Assembly (NCBI GenBank): GCA_019075905.1 | Contig: JAGXAM010000010.1 | Coordinates: forward strand, 1-64,000 | Source: Hyphomicrobiales bacterium | GTDB taxonomy: Bacteria > Pseudomonadota > Alphaproteobacteria > Rhizobiales > Beijerinckiaceae | Reading direction: 5' to 3' | DNA: 64,000 nucleotides | Part shown: positions 55,027 to 62,612 of the stretch, in pieces | How positions within the stretch are numbered: position 1 is the stretch's first letter | Layout: the number at the start of each line of letters is the position of its first letter | Program-made: the position numbers and the translations under genes | The notes under the pieces: generated by a model | Told to the model about the DNA's origin: nothing | The model's input: only the letters and a program-made list of their open reading frames with translations | The model's database searches: none

Positions 55027-56724
55027 ATGATGATCGATGCCGCCCGTCAGCCCAGTGAGGCCCCTGCGGAAGTTTTTGAACCCGCAGCCCTTGTCGCCGC
55101 CTGTGTGGGCGCCCTCGGCCCGATCGAGCAGATCTATGGCGAGGCGCTCGGCAGATTGCGTCTCGCCTTCACCGAGGGCAACAAGCTTTCGGCCGAACGT
55201 ATCGAGGCGGGCCAGCATCTCGCCCATGGCCTGTCCTGGCTGGCAACGACCCTGCAGGGCCTGCGCGAAATGACGCATTTTGCGCAAAGGCAGCTGGAAC
55301 AGGGCCAGTTTGGCGAGATCGAGGTGCTGCTGACTCGCATCGGCATGGGCGAATATCTGGCACAGGTCTTTGGCGGCATCGCCATGAGCCAGGTCGAGGT
55401 TATCCGTCCCGGCGAATTTGGCCTCGGGACGGCCTTTCTGGCCAGCCGCCGCACTGCCGATGTCGAGCACCTCATCGCCACCGGCAATACGGCCGAAAAC
55501 CGCGCCCGCCTGGCGGCGCTGATCGAGGCCCAGCCCGGCGCTGCCACCTTCGGTGCTTCCGGTCTTGACGAGACCATGGAAGCGATCCGCGATGAAATGC
55601 GCAAATTCTCGCTGGCCGAGGTCGCCCCGCACGCCCATGAATGGCACCTCAAAAATGAATATATTCCGCTCAACGTCATTCAGGGCCTCGCTGATCTCGG
55701 AGTTTTCGGCCTGACCATCCCCGAGGCCTATGGCGGCATGGGGCTCGGCAAGGCGGCGATGTGCGTTGTCTCTGAGGAATTGTCGCGCGGCTATATCGGC
55801 GTCGGCTCGCTCGGCACCCGCTCGGAAATCGCCGCCGAACTGATCCTGCTCGGCGGCACCGCCGCGCAAAAGCAGGAATATCTGCCCAAAATCGCCTCCG
55901 GCGCGATCCTGCCGACGGCGGTCTTCACCGAGCCCAACACCGGCTCGGATCTGGCGTCGCTGCGCACCCGGGCGGTGCGGGCGGGCGATACCTACCAGGT
56001 GACCGGCAACAAGACCTGGATCACCCATCCGGTGCGCGCCGATCTCATGACCCTGCTGGTGCGCACTAACCCGGCCGAACCCGGCTGGCGTGGCCTTTCC
56101 ATGCTGCTGGCCCAAAAGCCGCGCGGCAGCGATGCCGAGCCCTTTCCCGCGCCCGGCATGTCGGGCGGCGAAATCGAGGTGCTCGGCTATCGCGGCATGA
56201 AGGAATATGAAATCGCCTTTGACGGTTTCGAGGTGCCGGCCTCAGGCCTGCTTGGCGGCATCGAAGGGCAGGGCTTCAAGCAATTGATGCAGACCTTCGA
56301 ATCTGCCCGCATCCAGACCGCAGCGCGCGCCGTCGGTGTGGCGCAGGCGGCGCTCGATCTCGCCCTGCGCTATGCCACCGAGCGGGTGCAGTTCGGCAAG
56401 AAGCTCATCTCCTTCCCGCGTGTCGCCGACAAGATCGCCATGATGGCGGTCGAAATCCATATTGCCCGGCAGATCACCTATTTTGCCGCCAAGGCGAAGG
56501 ATGCCGACAAGCGCTGCGACATCGAGGCCGGCATGGCGAAATTGCTGGGCGCGCGGGTCGCCTGGGCCGCCGCCGACAATGCCCTGCAAATCCACGGCGG
56601 CAACGGCTTTGCTTTGGAATATCCGGTGTCGCGGGTGCTGTGCGACGCGCGCATCCTCAATATTTTTGAAGGTGCGGCGGAAATCCAGGCGCAGGTGATT
56701 GCAAGGCGTCTGCTGGAGGGCTGA
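55027..56724 (+). CDS. mcd: (2S)-methylsuccinyl-CoA dehydrogenase (acyl-CoA dehydrogenase family)
   Basis: FAD enzyme that oxidises (2S)-methylsuccinyl-CoA to mesaconyl-CoA in the ethylmalonyl-CoA pathway. At 565 residues it is about 170 longer than a normal acyl-CoA dehydrogenase. Residues 1-165 form an extra helical domain (GEALGRLRLAFTEGNKLS ... GQHLAHGLSWLATTLQGL ...) that, as far as I know, marks Mcd. The dehydrogenase core follows: EAYGGMGLG, FTEPNTGSDLASL, GNKTWITH and a C-terminal QIHGGNGFALEYPVSR. GAAGGAG lies seven bases before the ATG at 55027. The family is certain; the specific substrate is inferred from the N-terminal domain. Confidence 0.86.
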   Translation: MMIDAARQPSEAPAEVFEPAALVAACVGALGPIEQIYGEALGRLRLAFTEGNKLSAERIEAGQHLAHGLSWLATTLQGLREMTHFAQRQLEQGQFGEIEVLLTRIGMGEYLAQVFGGIAMSQVEVIRPGEFGLGTAFLASRRTADVEHLIATGNTAENRARLAALIEAQPGAATFGASGLDETMEAIRDEMRKFSLAEVAPHAHEWHLKNEYIPLNVIQGLADLGVFGLTIPEAYGGMGLGKAAMCVVSEELSRGYIGVGSLGTRSEIAAELILLGGTAAQKQEYLPKIASGAILPTAVFTEPNTGSDLASLRTRAVRAGDTYQVTGNKTWITHPVRADLMTLLVRTNPAEPGWRGLSMLLAQKPRGSDAEPFPAPGMSGGEIEVLGYRGMKEYEIAFDGFEVPASGLLGGIEGQGFKQLMQTFESARIQTAARAVGVAQAALDLALRYATERVQFGKKLISFPRVADKIAMMAVEIHIARQITYFAAKAKDADKRCDIEAGMAKLLGARVAWAAADNALQIHGGNGFALEYPVSRVLCDARILNIFEGAAEIQAQVIARRLLEG

Positions 56725-56728
56725 GGCC

Positions 56729-57358
56729 CTAATCGCGCTCCGGCCCGCACCAGCCCGGCAGGTAATCCGCCTCACGGGCCCGCGCCAGTTCGAGCGCGCC
56801 CTGCAGCGCCTTGTCGAAATCCTTCTCGACGAGGCCGAGCGGGACGCGGCGGCGCATGTAATCGGCCCAGAGGAATTCGCTGAACGGCGTTGAGGTCTTG
56901 GCATAGCCGCCCATGGCGCGCAGTTCGCCGGCGAGGCTGCGATAGGGATCATCATCCATTTTGGTGATAGATTTGGGAATGTCATCATAGGCCCGCCGCC
57001 GCCCGTGCGCATCGAAAGGATGCAGCCAGCCGCGATTGTCGAGCACCACGAAAAACGCATCCTTGCTCAGCACCGAGAGATTGGCGACGATGGTCACCAG
57101 CACGCGGCTGACGCCTTCATCGGACAAGGCGCGGGCAAGGTGGTGATGGTCGATGAGGTAGGGCCGCCGTTTCGGCCCGAGCACCACAGGGATCATGTGC
57201 GAGCCCAGGAAATCGGCGGATTTTTTCACCGCCTTCTGGTTGATCTCCAGCCATTCTTTCTGTTTGCGCCTGACTTCGCGATAGCCAACCGTCATTTGCG
57301 TAGGCCGCAATTCGCTGATGAGCACCGGGTGAAGGCGCGGGTCGGGCGTATGGTTCAT
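56729..57358 (-). CDS. ParB-like nuclease-fold protein (ParBc_2 type)
   Basis: A 209-residue protein of the ParB/sulfiredoxin superfamily, ParBc_2 branch: PTQMTVGYREV near the start and the DHHHLARAL motif, three consecutive His, that characterises the family. No HTH domain is seen, so this is not a chromosome-partition ParB. Function of the branch is unknown. I chose the ATG at 57358 (GGGGA ten bases upstream); a TTG at 57415 is possible but unsupported. It converges with mcd, leaving a four-base gap. Confidence 0.82.
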   Translation of the reverse strand: MNHTPDPRLHPVLISELRPTQMTVGYREVRRKQKEWLEINQKAVKKSADFLGSHMIPVVLGPKRRPYLIDHHHLARALSDEGVSRVLVTIVANLSVLSKDAFFVVLDNRGWLHPFDAHGRRRAYDDIPKSITKMDDDPYRSLAGELRAMGGYAKTSTPFSEFLWADYMRRRVPLGLVEKDFDKALQGALELARAREADYLPGWCGPERD

Positions 57359-57782
57359 AGGCAATGATCCCCAGGGCAATTCATCGATGCTAACGCATAA
57401 ATTACCGGGCTTCAAATCGTCATGTCATGAAAATCCGTGTGCCCGGCACCTGCGACAAAATGCCGGGCAACAAGGACATCCGGGCACGAAAAAGCCGGGG
57501 GAGACGCTTCGCCACCCCCGGCTTCGATTCCCGTCCTTAACTGACCTGTCACGATGCTCTTGCTTTCAAGATCGGGGCCGACCCACAGGCCAACCCGCAT
57601 CGTATAAAATCAGCGTCCTCCCGAGACCTGGACTGCGTAGCAGGCATTATGATGCCGCTCGCTTCAGCGAACGCTCAAATTTAATGCAGATTGAAACCTT
57701 TGTCACGCCTGATTCGAGGTGCAGGTGCCTGCAATCGCAATTTTTTTTCCGTAGCGTAAATGTCATACAGCCCAGGGCTGCC
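57359..57782. other. intergenic region with a strong minus-strand terminator
   Basis: No convincing protein gene lies in these 424 bases. The minus strand carries an intrinsic terminator (57489-57524) followed, towards the ParB-like gene, by about 130 featureless bases. Between the terminator and the Crp/Fnr stop codon (57783) there are ~255 bases with an AT-rich patch containing eight T residues (plus strand, near 57742) and an inverted repeat GCTTCAGCGAACGC (about 57660-57674). A short minus-strand frame (57412-57600) runs through the terminator, which argues against it being translated. The region may be the 3' end of the Crp transcript or a small RNA gene. Confidence 0.5.
57489..57524 (-). 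terminator. rho-independent terminator, minus strand
   Basis: Perfect 10-bp stem AAGCCGGGGG (57492-57501) and CCCCCGGCTT (57515-57524), 13-base loop, with a T-tract on the minus strand (plus-strand A residues at 57489-57493, overlapping the stem base). It lies 290 bases past the Crp/Fnr stop codon, so it ends either that transcript or an independent small RNA. Confidence 0.75.
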
Positions 57783-58439
57783 TCACGGCACCTGTTGCAT
57801 GCCGCGCAGCGCCGCCCGGTCGCCGACCATAATCGCGCCGCGCTGCAGCCTGACCCAGCCACGCCGCGCAAATGTCGCGAGATTGCGGCTCACCACCTCG
57901 CGCGCCGTGCCGATGTCGCGCGCCAGCGCCTCATGGGTGGTTTGCACCCGCGCATTATGCTCGCTGAGCTGCAGCAACCGCTGCGCCAGGCGGTGGTCGA
58001 TGCGCTCATTGGCCATTATGCCGACCGCCGCCGCCAGATCGACGATCCGTCGCCCCTGACTGGTCAGGACATGATTGCGAAAACCGGCGGATTCGGCCAG
58101 CAACCGCTCGAACAGCGGTGCAGCTATGCGCACGATGCGCGCTGCGGTCTCGGCCTGGGCGCTGGCAAAATACGGCGTCTTGCCGAGCAGCAAGGCCGTG
58201 GTGACGACGCAGGAATCACCGCGCCCGAGCCGGTAAAGCAGGATTTCCTTGCCCTGCGGGCCGAGCACATCGACCCGCACGATGCCCTCGCACAGCAAGA
58301 TGAAATGCGCGCAGGCATCTCCCGGCCGGAACAGGGTCTGTCCGGCCGCCACCGTGAAGGGAACCTCGCCCTGCGCCAGAAGCGCCCGCAGGTGAGGTTC
58401 CAGATCATCGAACCATGCAAACTGGTCAACCCAGGTCAC
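57783..58439 (-). CDS. Crp/Fnr-family transcriptional regulator
   Basis: A 218-residue regulator with an N-terminal cyclic-nucleotide-binding-type beta roll (FRPGDACAHFILLCEGIVRV) and a C-terminal HTH. The recognition helix TAREVVSRNLATF has the Arg-Glu...Arg pattern used to read TGTGA-type half-sites. There is no cluster of N-terminal Cys as in Fnr, so oxygen sensing by an iron-sulfur cluster is unlikely; the effector is unknown. The GTG at 58439 has TGAGG upstream and sits 14 bases after the DUF2892 stop, so the two genes form an operon. A frame extending to 58562 overlaps DUF2892 and is unlikely to be used. Confidence 0.87.
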   Translation of the reverse strand: MTWVDQFAWFDDLEPHLRALLAQGEVPFTVAAGQTLFRPGDACAHFILLCEGIVRVDVLGPQGKEILLYRLGRGDSCVVTTALLLGKTPYFASAQAETAARIVRIAAPLFERLLAESAGFRNHVLTSQGRRIVDLAAAVGIMANERIDHRLAQRLLQLSEHNARVQTTHEALARDIGTAREVVSRNLATFARRGWVRLQRGAIMVGDRAALRGMQQVP

Positions 58440-58453
58440 GCCAGGCCTCAGGC

Positions 58454-58663
58454 TTACTTTTTCTCCAGCTTGCACGTGCTCATGCCCAGCAGCGAATAGG
58501 CCGGGCAGGTGCGCATCAGCGCTGTGCCGATCAGCACCACACCGACGATGCCGACGATCCACATGCCGACACCAGTCTGATAGAAATAGGCAACAGCCAA
58601 GAGCACAAGGCCGATGATGATGCGCGCCATCCGGTCCACGGATCCAACATTGGTGGTAAACAT
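58454..58663 (-). CDS. small DUF2892 inner-membrane protein
   Basis: A 69-residue membrane protein starting MFTTNVGSVDRMARIIIG, the typical DUF2892 N-terminus, with two hydrophobic helices and two Cys near the C-terminus (RTCPAY, STCKLEKK). GAGGAG precedes the ATG at 58663; the longer open frame upstream has no support. Members are often fused to, or encoded beside, rhodanese-like domains, but here the partner is a Crp/Fnr regulator. Confidence 0.88.
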   Translation of the reverse strand: MFTTNVGSVDRMARIIIGLVLLAVAYFYQTGVGMWIVGIVGVVLIGTALMRTCPAYSLLGMSTCKLEKK

Positions 58664-58736
58664 TGTCAATCTCCTCTCTACCCCGAGTGCAGTCTCAAGC
58701 CGGGCCAGATTGCATGCGTCCCGTACTTCGACGCCC

Positions 58737-58779
58737 ACAATAGCGCCACGATCGAAACCGTCTGTGACTCTATCACAGA
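58737..58779 (-). promoter_or_regulatory. predicted Crp-type operator and promoter of the DUF2892-crp operon
   Basis: A perfect inverted repeat with 7-base arms, TCTGTGA-CTCTA-TCACAGA (58761-58779), contains TGTGA/TCACA half-sites separated by five bases (E. coli Crp sites have six). On the minus strand a possible -10, TATTGT, occupies 58737-58742, which puts the palindrome centre about 40 bases upstream of the expected start site, the class II activator position. Control by the Crp/Fnr protein encoded in the same operon is inferred. Confidence 0.55.
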
Positions 58780-58821
58780 ACGATGCACTTCTTGCGGTCA
58801 TGATGACGCAGCCGCCTTGCC

Positions 58822-59760
58822 TCAGCGCGGCCCGCCGAGCATCAGGTCGAGGTTTTGCACGGCCGCACCCGACGCGCCCTTGCCGAGATTGTCGAGCCTT
58901 GCCACCAGCAGCGCCTCGCGCCCCTCGGCCGGGCTGAACACGAACAATTCCATCATGTTGCTGTCATTGAGTGCTTGCGGCTCCAGCCGCTCGGGGTTGA
59001 GCCCGGGTGCCATCACCTTGACGTAATGCGCGCCGGCATAATGGCGCTGCAGCGCCTCGTGCAGCGCCACCGCCCCCGGCCGGCCGGGCAGGGCGTCCAG
59101 ATGCAGCGGCAGCGACACCAGCATGCCCTGTGCGAAATTGCCCACCGACGGGATCATCACCGGTGTTTGCCGCAAACCGGCGTGCCGGGTGATTTCCGGC
59201 AGGTGCTTGTGCCGGAAATTCAGGCCATAGAGCTCGAAGGCCGGGGCATGGCCACTTTCATAGGCGGCAATCATCGATTTGCCGCCGCCGCTATAGCCCG
59301 ACACCGCATTGAGTGCGAGCGGCATGTCGGGGGCTATGAGGCCTGCCGCCACCAGCGGATGGATCAGTGCTATGGCCCCTGTCGCATAGCAGCCGGGATT
59401 GGCAACCCGCGCCGCGTCGGCAATCAGCTGCGGCTGCGCGCTATCGAGTTCGGGAAAGCCATAGACCCAGCCCGCCGCCGTGCGATGCGCGGTCGAGGCA
59501 TCGAGCACCCGCGGGCCCTGGCCTGCGAGATCATCGACCAGCGCCACGGTCGCTCTGGCGGCATCATCGGGCAGGCACAGGATCACGACATCGGCCTCGT
59601 GCAACAAGGCCCGCTTGGCCTCGGGGTCTTTGCGCTTGTCGGCATCGATCGCCAGCAGCTTCATGTCGCTGCGTTCGGCGAGCCGCTGGCGCAGGCCCAG
59701 CCCGGTGGTGCCTGCCTCGCCATCGATGAAAATGCGCTTGTGCCGCGAGATTATGTTCAT
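58822..59760 (-). CDS. argC: N-acetyl-gamma-glutamyl-phosphate reductase
   Basis: Third step of arginine synthesis: reduces N-acetyl-glutamyl phosphate to the semialdehyde with NADPH. The 312-residue protein is the short ArgC type, with the Rossmann start RIFIDGEAGTTGLGL, the catalytic Cys124 in NPGCYATG and SGYSGGGKS. The order rplM-rpsI-argC on the minus strand is usual in alphaproteobacteria, but a terminator separates rpsI from argC here. Confidence 0.94.
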   Translation of the reverse strand: MNIISRHKRIFIDGEAGTTGLGLRQRLAERSDMKLLAIDADKRKDPEAKRALLHEADVVILCLPDDAARATVALVDDLAGQGPRVLDASTAHRTAAGWVYGFPELDSAQPQLIADAARVANPGCYATGAIALIHPLVAAGLIAPDMPLALNAVSGYSGGGKSMIAAYESGHAPAFELYGLNFRHKHLPEITRHAGLRQTPVMIPSVGNFAQGMLVSLPLHLDALPGRPGAVALHEALQRHYAGAHYVKVMAPGLNPERLEPQALNDSNMMELFVFSPAEGREALLVARLDNLGKGASGAAVQNLDLMLGGPR

Positions 59761-59809
59761 GGCCTTGATCCGGAATTATGCGGGAGGTGCTGGCACCCCG
59801 CTTTAACAT

Positions 59810-59839
59810 AAAAAAAGGGCGGCCCGAAAGCCGCCCTTT
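59810..59839 (-). terminator. rho-independent terminator after rpsI
   Basis: Stem AAAGGGCGGC (59814-59823) pairs with GCCGCCCTTT (59830-59839) across a 6-base loop, and the minus strand continues with a T-tract (plus-strand A run from 59810). It lies 20 bases after the rpsI stop codon, so argC must be transcribed by read-through or from its own promoter. Confidence 0.85.
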
Positions 59840-59859
59840 GATCGCTTGTTCTGAAGCGC

Positions 59860-60345
59860 TCAGCGCTTGGAGAACTGGAAGCTGCGGCGGGCCTTCTTCT
59901 TGCCGAATTTCTTGCGCTCGACCACGCGCGAATCGCGGGTCAGGAAGCCTTCCTTCTTGAGCGCAGCGCGCAGCGCCGGCTCGAAATAGGTGAGGGCCTT
60001 GGCAAGACCATGACGCACGGCGCCAGCCTGGCCGGAAAGGCCACCACCGGCAACGGTGACATTGACATCATATTGCGTCGAGCGGGCGGCAACCACCAGC
60101 GGCTGTGCCAGCAGCATGCGCAGCACCGGCCGTGCGAAATAGACTTCCAGTGTGCGGTCATTGACCGTCACCTTGCCGGTGCCGGGCATGATCCAGACGC
60201 GGGCGACCGCGTTCTTGCGCTTGCCGGTGGCATAGGCGCGGCCGAGCTTGTCGAGCTTCTGCACATGCACCGGCGCTTCCGCGACAGGTGCTGCGGTCGC
60301 CGTCTTGAGATCGGCAAGAGATGAGAGACCTTCAGCCATAATCAT
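59860..60345 (-). CDS. rpsI: 30S ribosomal protein S9
   Basis: Small-subunit protein whose C-terminal tail reaches the P site. The 161 residues contain the conserved [28 protein letters not shown] and the C-terminal [12 protein letters not shown]. About 30 N-terminal residues precede the core ([12 protein letters not shown]...), a feature of alphaproteobacterial S9. It overlaps rplM by four bases. Confidence 0.98.
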   Translation of the reverse strand: MIMAEGLSSLADLKTATAAPVAEAPVHVQKLDKLGRAYATGKRKNAVARVWIMPGTGKVTVNDRTLEVYFARPVLRMLLAQPLVVAARSTQYDVNVTVAGGGLSGQAGAVRHGLAKALTYFEPALRAALKKEGFLTRDSRVVERKKFGKKKARRSFQFSKR

Positions 60346-60815
60346 TCGCTCCGCGAGTTCTTGGTATTGAGGGCGGCAATATCGATGAGGGCAGGAGTCT
60401 GCGCCTCGTGCGGATGGGTTGCCCCCTTGTAGACCCGCAGGTTGCTCAGTTGCTGGCGACCCAGCGGCCCGCGCGGCAACATCCGCTCGACGGCCTTTTC
60501 CAGCACGCGCTCGGGGAACTTGCCCTCAAGAATGAAACGCGCGCTGCGCTCCTTGATGCCGCCGATATAGCCGGTGTGGTGGAAATAGACCTTCTGCTCG
60601 CGCTTGCGCCCGGTCAGCACCACATGCTCGGCATTGATGACGATGACATTGTCGCCGCAATCCATATGCGGGGTGTAGGACGCCTTGTGCTTGCCGCGCA
60701 GCCGCAGGGCAATCAGGGATGCGAGACGGCCGACAACGAGGCCCTTGCCGTCGATCAGCACCCATTTCTTGTCGATTTCGGCGGCTTTGGCCGAATAGGT
60801 CTTGTGACCAAACAT
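60342..60815 (-). CDS. rplM: 50S ribosomal protein L13
   Basis: Early-assembly protein of the large subunit. From the ATG at 60815 it has 157 residues: start [22 protein letters not shown], the conserved GRLAS and [10 protein letters not shown] blocks, and [10 protein letters not shown]. The GGAG site eleven bases upstream supports this start; the longer frame to 60872 is not needed. rplM and rpsI form the usual pair. Confidence 0.98.
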   Translation of the reverse strand: MFGHKTYSAKAAEIDKKWVLIDGKGLVVGRLASLIALRLRGKHKASYTPHMDCGDNVIVINAEHVVLTGRKREQKVYFHHTGYIGGIKERSARFILEGKFPERVLEKAVERMLPRGPLGRQQLSNLRVYKGATHPHEAQTPALIDIAALNTKNSRSE

Positions 60816-61127
60816 GTTTCTGAAACTCCGCTTTTCATGCCAGGCTGGCCACACCTCTTCAAGGCCCGGCACATCTTGCTGCGCCGCTCCTAAAGCGGGG
60901 AAGGGCGTCTGTCAACATGTTGGCGCAATATTTGTTGAAATCACAATAAAAACATATGTTTATAGCAAAAGGTAACATAATACCATATATCACGTCGCGG
61001 GGCATCTTCAGCCCTCCCGCAACCCATGCGCGAAGTTGGGCCTCTTCCTTGATCGGCGATGCCTGTTCGTGCAAGAAGCGGCTCGCGGCGACTTGGCGTC
61101 CTCCCCACATTTCAAGGCCTGGAGCAC
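60816..61127. other. divergent promoter region between rplM and hom
   Basis: No gene is seen. The middle (60905-61000) is markedly AT-rich compared with the rest of the window and includes the perfect 12-base palindrome AAACATATGTTT (60950-60961) and several AT hexamers. This is where the promoters of rplM-rpsI (minus) and hom (plus) should lie, but I cannot choose one promoter. The half nearest hom is GC-rich. Confidence 0.5.
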
Positions 61128-62432
61128 ATGGTGGAAAAATTGCGTATCGGCATAGCTGGACTGGGCACAGTTGGCAGCGAGGTGGTGACCATGCTGCAAA
61201 TGCGCGCCGGCCAACTTTCCGGGCAGTCCGGCCGCCAGATCGAGATCGTCGGCGTCTGTGCCCGCGACCGCACTAGAATGCGTCCCTTCACGCCGGGCCC
61301 ATGGACCTGGTATGACACGCCCGAAGCGCTTGCCGTGGCGCCGGATGTCGATATTTTCGTGGAATTGATCGGCGGCGAGGATGGCCCGGCCCTGAACGCC
61401 GTGACCCTGGCGCTGCAGCACGGCCGCCATGTCGTCACCGCCAACAAGGCGCTGCTGGCGCGCCACGGCCTCGAACTCGCCCGCCTTGCCGAGGCCGGCA
61501 AGGTGGCGCTGGCCTTCGAGGCGGCGGTCGCGGGCGGCGTGCCGGTGATCAAAATGCTGCGCGAGGGCCTCGCCGGCAGCCAGATCAACCGCATTTCCGG
61601 CATTCTCAACGGCACCTGCAATTATATCCTCTCGAAAATGGAGACTGAGGGCCTGAGCTTTGCCGATGGCCTCGCCGAGGCGCAGCGGCTCGGCTATGCC
61701 GAAGCCGACCCGACCTTCGACATCGGCGGCTTTGATACCGCCCACAAGCTGGCGCTGCTTACCAGCCTCGCCTTCGGCACCGCGGTCGATCGCGATGCCA
61801 TCCACATCGAGGGCATCGAATCCATCACCCTCGCCGATATCCGCGCTGCGGCGGCCCTCGGCTTCCGCGTCAAGCTGCTGGGCGTCGCCGAACGCAACGA
61901 GCATGGCATCGAGCAGCGCGTGCACCCGACCATGATCACCCATGCCGCGCCTCTGTCGCAGGTGATGGGCGTCACCAATGCCGTCAGCATCGACGCCGAT
62001 GCCCACCAGCGCCTGACCCTGATCGGGCCGGGAGCCGGCGGCAAGGCCACGGCGGCGGCGGTCATGGCCGATATCACCGACATCGCCCGTGGCAATGTGC
62101 CCCATCCTTTCGCCGTCCCGGCAACCTCGCTGACGCCGGGCGAACGCGTGCCCATGCAGGCGCATCGCGGCGGCTATTACATCCGCATGTTTGTCGAGGA
62201 CCGGCCCGGCGCCTTTGCCACCATCGCCACCCGCATGGCCGAGCATGGCATATCGCTCGAAAGCATCATGCAGCGTTCCGGCACCGAGCATTTCCTTGGT
62301 GCCACCTGCGTGCCGGTTGTGCTGATCACCCATGCCACCACCGAAAAGCTGGTGCGCGACGCGCTCGACGCCGTTCTTGCCGATGGCTATGTCAGTGAAC
62401 GTCCACAGATTTTCCGCATCGAGCGTGAATAG
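61128..62432 (+). CDS. hom: homoserine dehydrogenase
   Basis: Reduces aspartate semialdehyde to homoserine, the branch point towards threonine and methionine. The 434-residue protein has the Rossmann motif GIAGLGTVGSEV (~8-19), catalytic Lys in TANKALLARHG, the signature NGTCNYIL and a C-terminal ACT domain (~350-430) for feedback control by threonine. The ATG at 61128 has GGAG close upstream; relatives start near this point. Confidence 0.96.
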   Translation: MVEKLRIGIAGLGTVGSEVVTMLQMRAGQLSGQSGRQIEIVGVCARDRTRMRPFTPGPWTWYDTPEALAVAPDVDIFVELIGGEDGPALNAVTLALQHGRHVVTANKALLARHGLELARLAEAGKVALAFEAAVAGGVPVIKMLREGLAGSQINRISGILNGTCNYILSKMETEGLSFADGLAEAQRLGYAEADPTFDIGGFDTAHKLALLTSLAFGTAVDRDAIHIEGIESITLADIRAAAALGFRVKLLGVAERNEHGIEQRVHPTMITHAAPLSQVMGVTNAVSIDADAHQRLTLIGPGAGGKATAAAVMADITDIARGNVPHPFAVPATSLTPGERVPMQAHRGGYYIRMFVEDRPGAFATIATRMAEHGISLESIMQRSGTEHFLGATCVPVVLITHATTEKLVRDALDAVLADGYVSERPQIFRIERE

Positions 62433-62521
62433 CCCGGCAACATTCCTCGCCTGACGGCTTGCCAGCCACGCCGTCGCCCCTTATAGACCCATCCAGCGCA
62501 GGCCTTGCTGCCTGCGCCGAG

Positions 62522-62597
62522 GCGCCCATCGTCTAGAGGCCTAGGACACCGCCCTTTCACGGCGGGAACAGGGGTTCGAACCCCCTTGGGCGCGCCA
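62522..62597 (+). tRNA. tRNA-Glu (anticodon TTC)
   Basis: A 76-base tRNA including an encoded CCA. Acceptor arm GCGCCCA/TGGGCGC with discriminator G; D arm TCGTCTAGAGGCCTAGGA; anticodon stem CCGCC/GGCGG with loop CTTTCAC (anticodon TTC); T arm GGGGTTCGAACCCCC. All are standard for bacterial tRNA-Glu. The dusA gene begins only 16 bases downstream. Confidence 0.97.
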
Positions 62598-62612
62598 CTC
62601 AGGCTTGATTGC

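Noticed and set aside
57412-57600. 62-codon minus-strand frame starting MRVGLWVGPDLE
   Set aside because: The intrinsic terminator at 57489-57524 lies inside the frame, so a complete mRNA is unlikely; poor spacing of the ribosome-binding site. Kept only as part of the possible small-RNA region.
57387-58499. 370-codon plus-strand frame opposite the Crp/Fnr gene
   Set aside because: Runs through the minus-strand terminator and the regulator; no family resemblance.
61000-61128. riboswitch or attenuator before hom
   Set aside because: No leader peptide with clustered Thr/Met codons, no hairpin with a T-run and no known riboswitch core could be found by eye.
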